Shown one piece after another: positions 57,908-64,000 of a stretch of 64,000 bases of DNA (positions are counted from its first letter, which is position 1; the number at the start of each line of letters is the position of its first letter). The position numbers and the translations under genes were made by a program. The stretch spans positions 11,154,501 through 11,218,500 of the forward strand of contig NC_061469.1 in NCBI RefSeq assembly GCF_022581195.2, in the 5' to 3' direction. The notes below the pieces were generated by a model. That model saw only the letters and a list, made by a program, of their open reading frames with translations, had not been told where the DNA came from and searched no databases. This DNA comes from Helicoverpa zea (lineage: Eukaryota > Arthropoda > Insecta > Lepidoptera > Noctuidae).

Positions 57908-59562
57908 TTATAAAACTGTAGATAAATACTATTATTACTTACATTAAGATATACCTGAGGGTTGCTTTTATAGACAGTAAGTTACCTATTAATCCAAAAA
58001 CAAAATAGCAAACCCATTATAAATTGCGTGCTGCGATCGCTAAAGATTATGTTCCTAGATAAGCGTATAGTATAGATCAAACAACGGTATAGACAGGACA
58101 GTTAACGACTGCTATAATTAGTGGCTTTCGTAACTGGCACCGGTATTCTGATAGTTCTGTATTTTGTGTATTTTAGGTAGTTTGTGGTAAAATTATAAAA
58201 GGGTTAAATAATAGTGAAAATGTTGCCTATGCGGCACACGGTTTGGTATAATCAGGTATAATTGATAGCACTTTGGATTTAATGCGGCTGTTTATCGACA
58301 TTACTCTAAAATTTCTCTCTCAGGCATTTTAGTCTTTAAAAATTAATTTTGGATGTCTTGTTTTCGAAAACCTTTCTAAAAGGTCCATTTAAACACACAA
58401 ATCATACATTGCAAAAAGTAAAAAACATTCAGTCGAACAGGTCATTAACCCCAATCTAATTAATTATTTCAACTTTTATACCATAACTCCGCCACAAAAA
58501 AAAACAACCATTATTGACCCATCGCTATCAAAACTATCTTTTTCGTCATTATTTACATTTTCATTCGTCATGCGATTCCTAACGTCAATGAAACATGTCA
58601 ATTACCTAACCTATATGGATACGAAGCGTCCAATGCCCCGTTTACCAAGGCCACTGCAGTAGTAACCTGACAAAAGGTACGCCATTGCGTATTTTTAGCT
58701 AAAAAATCTAGACTAAAAATACGGAGAGCCTAGAAACAAAATATGACGGTCTCGAATCACTAGAGAGCTATTTTATTCTTCACATTTTTTTGAACATCTG
58801 CTAGATTTTTGATTACATACAGTGACGAATTTGGAGCGTACAAGAGTTAGTTGGTTATAATTATGATAGCATTGTGTTGGTAGGTTTCTTAATATTTCAC
58901 AGAAACATTAGGTCAGTGATTCACTGTTTTGACCTTATTCTATATTATTTCCGCCTATCGGCTTATGTTTGATCCTCCGTAGGAAATAAGCTTCTTTAAA
59001 ATAAATATCCAAAATTTAAGACATAGGTTTCGCTAGGTCCTAAGCGTGACAAGCCATACTCTTCAATGTCCCTCAAATCCTACCAAATGTGATTAACAAA
59101 TGGTAATTCTAAATATTTATATATCGTCATTCTAATAAGGATATTTGTCTACACTTCTATATCAAACCGCTTCGTTCTTTGAAATATTCTGCTGATTCTT
59201 CACTTTATATATTATTTGATTTTCCTTTGAAACACCTGCCTAGTGCATCCCTGTCAGCAACATTCGTGTAAGCAAAAATAAAAATATTAATATATTTCCC
59301 CTGGCCGCTATTTGTGACACTCGACCCCTTTTGCGATAGGAAATTGTGATTGTTTTTATATTATGTTAGGAAGTGTTTTGTTTTATGTAACTTGTAGTTT
59401 CTGTGAGTAACAAGTGGTATGTTTTTTTGCGGTGCGGTATTGTTGCGTTTGTCGTCAGGTGCACGGACGTGCGCGCTTTTTGTATGGTTTGAAAAAGAAA
59501 TCCCTAAGGTATATTGCTTAAGAAATCACTTATTTACTGATAAGTGAAACAGCGTGCTATTA
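57908..59562. other. AT-rich non-coding stretch
   Basis: A GC-richer 'gtcgtcaggtgcacggacgt' patch occurs near 59451-59470. No gene is recognised. Confidence 0.4.
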
Positions 59563-59789
59563 TAGTTCGGCCATTCAGAGAATGCGTTCCTGACACGTCG
59601 CGATTGAACTGACGACGTAACTTTGCAATGGCGTTGCAGTTACGATAAAAATATTTTTGCTGGTTGTTTACCGTTTTAACAATTGAGGAGCATTAAAACA
59701 ACATTATTATATCAATAATCAATGAATGTAGTTACGTCGTCAGTTCAATCGCGACGTGTCAGGAACGCATTCTCTGAATGGCCGAACTA
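59563..59789. mobile_element. 227-bp MITE with ~60-bp inverted ends, second complete copy
   Basis: The same element as 41340-41566, in the same orientation, with no difference found by eye. TA flanks both sides (59561-59562 and 59790-59791). Confidence 0.93.
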
Positions 59790-60841
59790 TAAAAAGAAAC
59801 AATTTAAATGAAAAATATTTAATACGCGGTCGGATGCGCGATAGGATGTCGGTTAAAATGATCCGAAAACTATTCTGTGAACTGAAAATGCAACCAAAAA
59901 GAATTTGGAAATTCAACTTAGCTTAAAAGAAATTACTTTGCTTCAAACAAATACGAAAAACAGGAGGTACACTTTCTAAAAATATACATATTTTCTTGAA
60001 CATTTTCAGTGATCATTAAATAAAATAATTTCATACAACCAACAAGTAAGTAGGTAATTTTGTGAAAAAGGGCGCGCATCACATTTCTCAAGGGGAGAAA
60101 AGTAGGGCAAAATTCTGTAATGCTGAGTACAATGAACTTTTTTAACAAAGACCAAATATTATAATAGGTTTCGAATGGAAAATGTGTTTTTTTCACTCTT
60201 GTTAATAAGCTTGAAAATGTCTCGTACAATGTGGGTAGAAATTTTAATTAAATTGGTCGTGATAATTGGCAATCGTATTTATATTACTTTCTGTATCGTA
60301 TATTTCGGTAAAATAAAAACACCTTTTTGTCTATTTATTTATTGCAAACATTTCTGACTACTAATGATGTAGTTAAATTATCATGATGCTTGAAGGTGAC
60401 CAAAACCACACACAGTAACTAGTTTACATTTAAATAAAACGTGAATAAAATACCGCATGTCTCATACAATTATTCATTGCATTGGATTCCACAGTATTGA
60501 ATAAATATAATAGGTTTTGCTCATGAATATTTCATAGTCTCAATTTCTTTGGGGTCTGGTACAAATATCTTTTTCGTAGATATTTTTCATACAAAACATT
60601 CTTTGGTGAGCTACAAAATGCCAAAAAATGTACATTGCTATTTTGCTTATGATAACATGGGCTCTAGAATTTATTTTATATTTTTTGTAAGTAAACCATC
60701 TATGTTCATGCCAATCTATTTTTTCTATGAGGTAGATAGTTTACTAAAAACATAGATATTATTGAGTTTTATGCTGTATTTTGACTTGTAACTGAGTGTT
60801 CAATACAAATGTGAAGAATATTATGGTTCCTTTTATTTACT
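59790..60841. other. AT-rich non-coding stretch
   Basis: No gene or repeat is recognised. Open frames here are AT-rich and lack domains. Confidence 0.4.
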
Positions 60842-61070
60842 GCCCCGTTTGGCGCAGTGCTATGCATGGGATCCTGTTTAATTCCTGGGTTGGGCTAAAA
60901 TTACTTTTTGGATTTTAAAAACTTTCACAAAGCAGCCCAGAGACTGGAAGTTGGCGGTGTTACCTACACCCCCGTGTGGTAGGCATATAAAGCCAAACTC
61001 GTGAATGCTGCTCAGTAGCAGTCGTTGAAATAACCCTGCAGCTCACTCGAGAAGGAAAAAAAATACCAAT
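60842..61070 (+). mobile_element. Second tRNA-headed SINE family
   Basis: 'tttggcgcagtgctatgca' is a good polymerase III A box, and 'tgtttaattcctgggt' a worn B box. The body ('ccagagactggaagttggcg', 'cacccccgtgtggtaggc') is unrelated to the SINE at 49385. It ends 'ccctgcagctcactcg' and 'gaaggaaaaaaaa'. I could not fix a target duplication. Confidence 0.7.
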
Positions 61071-61345
61071 AAATCATGAGTACATTACCTTTTTAATAAC
61101 CAGTACATTTAGAAATTAGAAGGTATTTTTGAACTGGGAAAAACGTCCTTATCCATCTTTACAAACGAATAATAATATTCATTTAAAATATTAACAAATT
61201 GTAAGTACCAACCGCGGTACCACTTCGAAACTCTCTCTCATCTCTGAGTGACATTAAATTATGCGCATATTGGGAAAAATAAATAACTAAGTAAGACCCT
61301 CATAATTGAGTGGGGTCACCTGGGGTCATCTGAGGTCACTTAGAT
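61071..61345. other. AT-rich spacer
   Basis: Nothing recognisable. Confidence 0.4.
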
Positions 61346-61550
61346 TTGACAAGTTGCACGGGTTTAGGAAGGCATGTCACTGGGCCACGGCTGACATTTG
61401 AAAGTCTTCGGCAGCCATTGCGGGTAGTTAGAAGCCTGAAAGTTTCCAGTCTTACCAACCAAAGGGTACTTGATTGCCCGGGTGACTGGGTAGTGGAGGT
61501 TGTTATATGCAGAATGGTTAGTCAGAAAGCCGACGCCAACATAAAACTTT
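61346..61550 (+). mobile_element. SINE, diverged, headless
   Basis: Shared landmarks are 'ggaaggcatgtcactgggcc', 'cggctgacatttgaaagtct', 'gcagccattgcgggtagtta', 'gattgcccgggtgactgggt' and 'aaagccgacgccaacata'. It is the same body as the SINE at 49385, without head and with a damaged tail. Confidence 0.8.
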
Positions 61551-61620
61551 CTTACTTTTGTTATAACACTTTCTGCACTTCTTGGATCTACTAAACCAAT
61601 TTTGAAAATTATTTTACAAA

Positions 61621-61768
61621 CTAGCTGACCCCGCGAACTTCGTATCTGTTAAACCTTCCCTGGACGTCTACAAACATTTTAAAACCAAAATCAGCTCAAT
61701 CGGCCCAGCCGTTCTCGAGTTTTAATCAGACTAACGAACAACAATTCATTTTTATTTATATAGATTAA
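61621..61768 (+). repeat. Dispersed insect repeat of 'ctagctgaccccgcgaactt' type
   Basis: Phrases 'ctagctgaccccgcgaactt', 'cagctcaatcggcccagccg' and 'gttctcgagttttaatcaga' lead to the end 'tttttatttatatagatta'. It is a familiar insect repeat of uncertain class, related in style to 49102-49310. Confidence 0.55.
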
Positions 61769-63463
61769 AAGCTATGTTATTTTATAGTATCACAGTCTTC
61801 TTTTATCCTGTTTGTAGGCAAGTAGCTTCCAGAGAAAACAGTTAAACTACGGGAGACATATAGTACATAATAGCTACCTATGTCCATTACAAAACCGCGT
61901 TGCTAAGTAACAGTATTTTTTCGCCCCTCCAACTTATGACCTTAATTTTTGTGTCTATTATCATTGACCTGGAAAAAGTATTACGAAGCTTCTTGTGGGT
62001 ACAGTGAACCTTAAATTAGGGGCAAGCCTTTGTTTTTTATTATTTAGTACTTTGAAAAATATGTTGTGAAATGATAACTTTGGTTTTGTGTTGAGTATGA
62101 CCTCCAATTTCGTGTATTTTCGTTTCAAAAAATTTAATAATACCTACCTCATTCTTCACCCATCCATTGGCTGACCGCAACAAAAAGTACCATCATTTAC
62201 TGTGGTCATTACATACATATTTACTCTGTAATCCGAATCACTTTGACGTCATACAACCCGACCACATCACAGCTTTTACATCGCTATAAATACGTGAAAA
62301 ACCACAAAATGGATGGTCGAAATTATCGAATAAAAAATTGATTGCTTCGTAAATTATTACCACAAATCAAATCTTGAAATTACCATATCGACACCCGATC
62401 CTGTCGTTAAACAGTTTTTTCCTGTCAAGGCTTTCAGATGAATGATTAATGATAGCTAAATTCATTATTGGCTCAAACTTGGGGCCTGTCTATCAATCAG
62501 AACGGCTAATGCTGTGTCCTTTTTTTCTGACTAATTTACATTTGATAGCTGGTTAGTGAATGTTAAAGTTTGTGGGTTTGTTCGACTGGTTGCAATGGAT
62601 TTGGGGTGTATTTCGAGTTTTTCGAAGTTTGTTTTGTCTTGCACTTTCTAAAAAAATACTTATACCTATGTAATGGTAGTAAACCCACAAATATGTATTT
62701 TTAAAATCAAATAAATAAACTATTTAAGCAACAAAATATAATCATTACATCAAACAATCAACCCTTGAAATAGACGTAAACTTTTTTGAACTGTTGGTTA
62801 ATAAAACGATTCGCATTTTCGACAAACATATTACTTTCCACCCTTCGTCTGAAAATTCCAACGAGTGAACACGCTTGGCATTTCCTGTGACGTCATCACG
62901 CATCAAAAAAATGCCAAAAAATAAAGGATACACTCTCTTTTTTAACGTCGGTAATACGTAATTTCTCTTTTTCAACATCGGGAACGTATATATGTTTAAT
63001 CGAGCATGCTTCGAGTAATATTGTTTTGCTGATTCTAAGAAGGGCATACATTTTGAGCGTTTGTTTGTAAATACAGTTGAATATTTTTATATCATTCCGA
63101 ACTTTTAGGGGAAAGCCTTCACGAATACCTATATTAATAATTTTAAGTTACTGCAATTTTATGAAGCCCTAGCTTAACCAGCTGTTATTTTCCTATTTTT
63201 TATACCTTCATAAATATTATAATCAAAATGTAGTGTACCTTTGCAAATTCATCACCAAATCACAAATCCTTTTAAACACGGTTTTACACACAGAACCTAA
63301 AAAAAATAAATATATGTATTCAACAAGGATATACTTAAACACACACATGAGCAAACACATATAGAGCTTATACACACACATGGAATCCGACCAGTATTTA
63401 GCCAGGTGGAACTCAACCAACTTTGTTGCCGGCTCGTTGCTTTCTAAAGCTTCCGAGAAAATT
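61769..63463. other. AT-rich non-coding stretch
   Basis: I see no supported gene. Confidence 0.4.
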
Positions 63464-63545
63464 ACTTTTTTTGGGTTCCACACTTCAAAAGGAAAAACTG
63501 AACCCTTTTTAGAATCACTTTGCTGTCGATCAGTCGGCTTGGTGA
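63464..63545 (+). mobile_element. Head fragment of the conserved-ends repeat
   Basis: 'tttttttgggttccacactt' with fold-back 'aaaaactgaaccc' and a worn 'tgctgtcgatcagtcgg' parallels the heads at 20346 and 32364. The rest is absent or unrecognisable. An open frame across this block is therefore repeat-derived. Confidence 0.55.
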
Positions 63546-64000
63546 AACTTTTTTTCGAGTACGTTCGTGGTATTTTAAGTAGGTGTCTATTGATCAAGTA
63601 CTTTGATCTAGGGTCTTTCAGAAAACCAAGCTCATTATTAAAAGCAAAACAAACTCTTCAGCTTCCAATTATTAGTAGAGATAGTACTCACGTAAACCAA
63701 AATAATGAAATATGGCCAGATATAGTATCAACGAAGCAGCTTTAAAATTATTCGCAAGTTCATTGCCGCTTTAATATCGACTATCATTTATGCAATCATA
63801 AAAAAAACTCCTACCAATATACGAAATACGGAACCAACTTTCTCACTTTCTATCTAACCTTCATTCTTTCTACCTGACGCAAGTTATCAAAGGCATCGGG
63901 TTTATAAAACAGCTTTTCATTATCCGATCTCTTATCGACAGTCGAGGGTCCTTATTGACGAGCCCTGACACTGAAGTTGAGGGGACTGATGGCTTATTTC
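63546..64000. other. AT-rich non-coding end of window
   Basis: Nothing recognisable. Confidence 0.4.

Noticed and set aside
63380..63745. 121-codon plus-strand ORF
   Set aside because: It runs through the repeat head at 63464-63545, and the remainder has no domain.

Overview
This window looks like AT-rich, gene-poor nuclear DNA from an insect, most likely a moth or butterfly (Lepidoptera). The evidence is the repeat content. There are SINEs whose 3' tails match RTE-type LINE ends, (ATGATG)n tails, a family ending in the hairpin 'gcgagtccgactcgc' plus 'acttggccggtttttt' (recalled from lepidopteran DNA), and an R1-clade retrotransposon with a poly(A) tail. I see no complete host protein gene, rRNA gene, tRNA gene or CRISPR array. 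The host DNA may be intergenic or one large intron. The best host-gene hint is a GC-richer, Inr-like patch with a splice donor at about 2284-2549.

The main feature is a full-length, apparently intact R1-clade non-LTR retrotransposon at 11217-17275 (+). It is flanked by a perfect 16-bp target-site duplication and ends in a 16-A tail. It has a structured 5' UTR, ORF1 (gag-like, three zinc knuckles), ORF2 (APE endonuclease, reverse transcriptase, C-terminal CCHC) and a 3' UTR with a hairpin. It is very GC-rich against its AT-rich surroundings. A 5'-truncated sibling lies at 52665-52830 (-), with its own 13-bp duplication and a 3' end that looks identical by eye. The family has therefore moved recently.

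The rest is a patchwork of smaller elements. (1) A 227-bp MITE with ~60-bp inverted ends occurs twice, apparently identical, at 41340 and 59563; a third right end is cut by the window start. (2) An ~830-bp DNA element is present twice in inverted orientation at 33810 and 54969. (3) A TTAA-flanked 742-bp element at 57082-57823 sits inside an older SINE. (4) The SINEs are modular: tRNA-like or 5S-like heads, shared cores and different RTE-like tails (49385-49755 is a complete copy with a 19-bp duplication). (5) A 5'-truncated RTE LINE (44322-45404, -) sits inside a possible ~2-kb DNA transposon (44177-46204) that carries a 73-codon ORF and subterminal repeats. (6) A 147-bp-period tandem array lies at 51942-52335.

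Functionally, only the R1-clade element looks able to encode a working product. It and the RTE family are the kind of machinery that moves the non-coding passengers, and the SINE tails point to RTE elements as their partners. The DNA-transposon-like passengers have no visible transposase here, apart from the unassigned ORF at 45628-45849.
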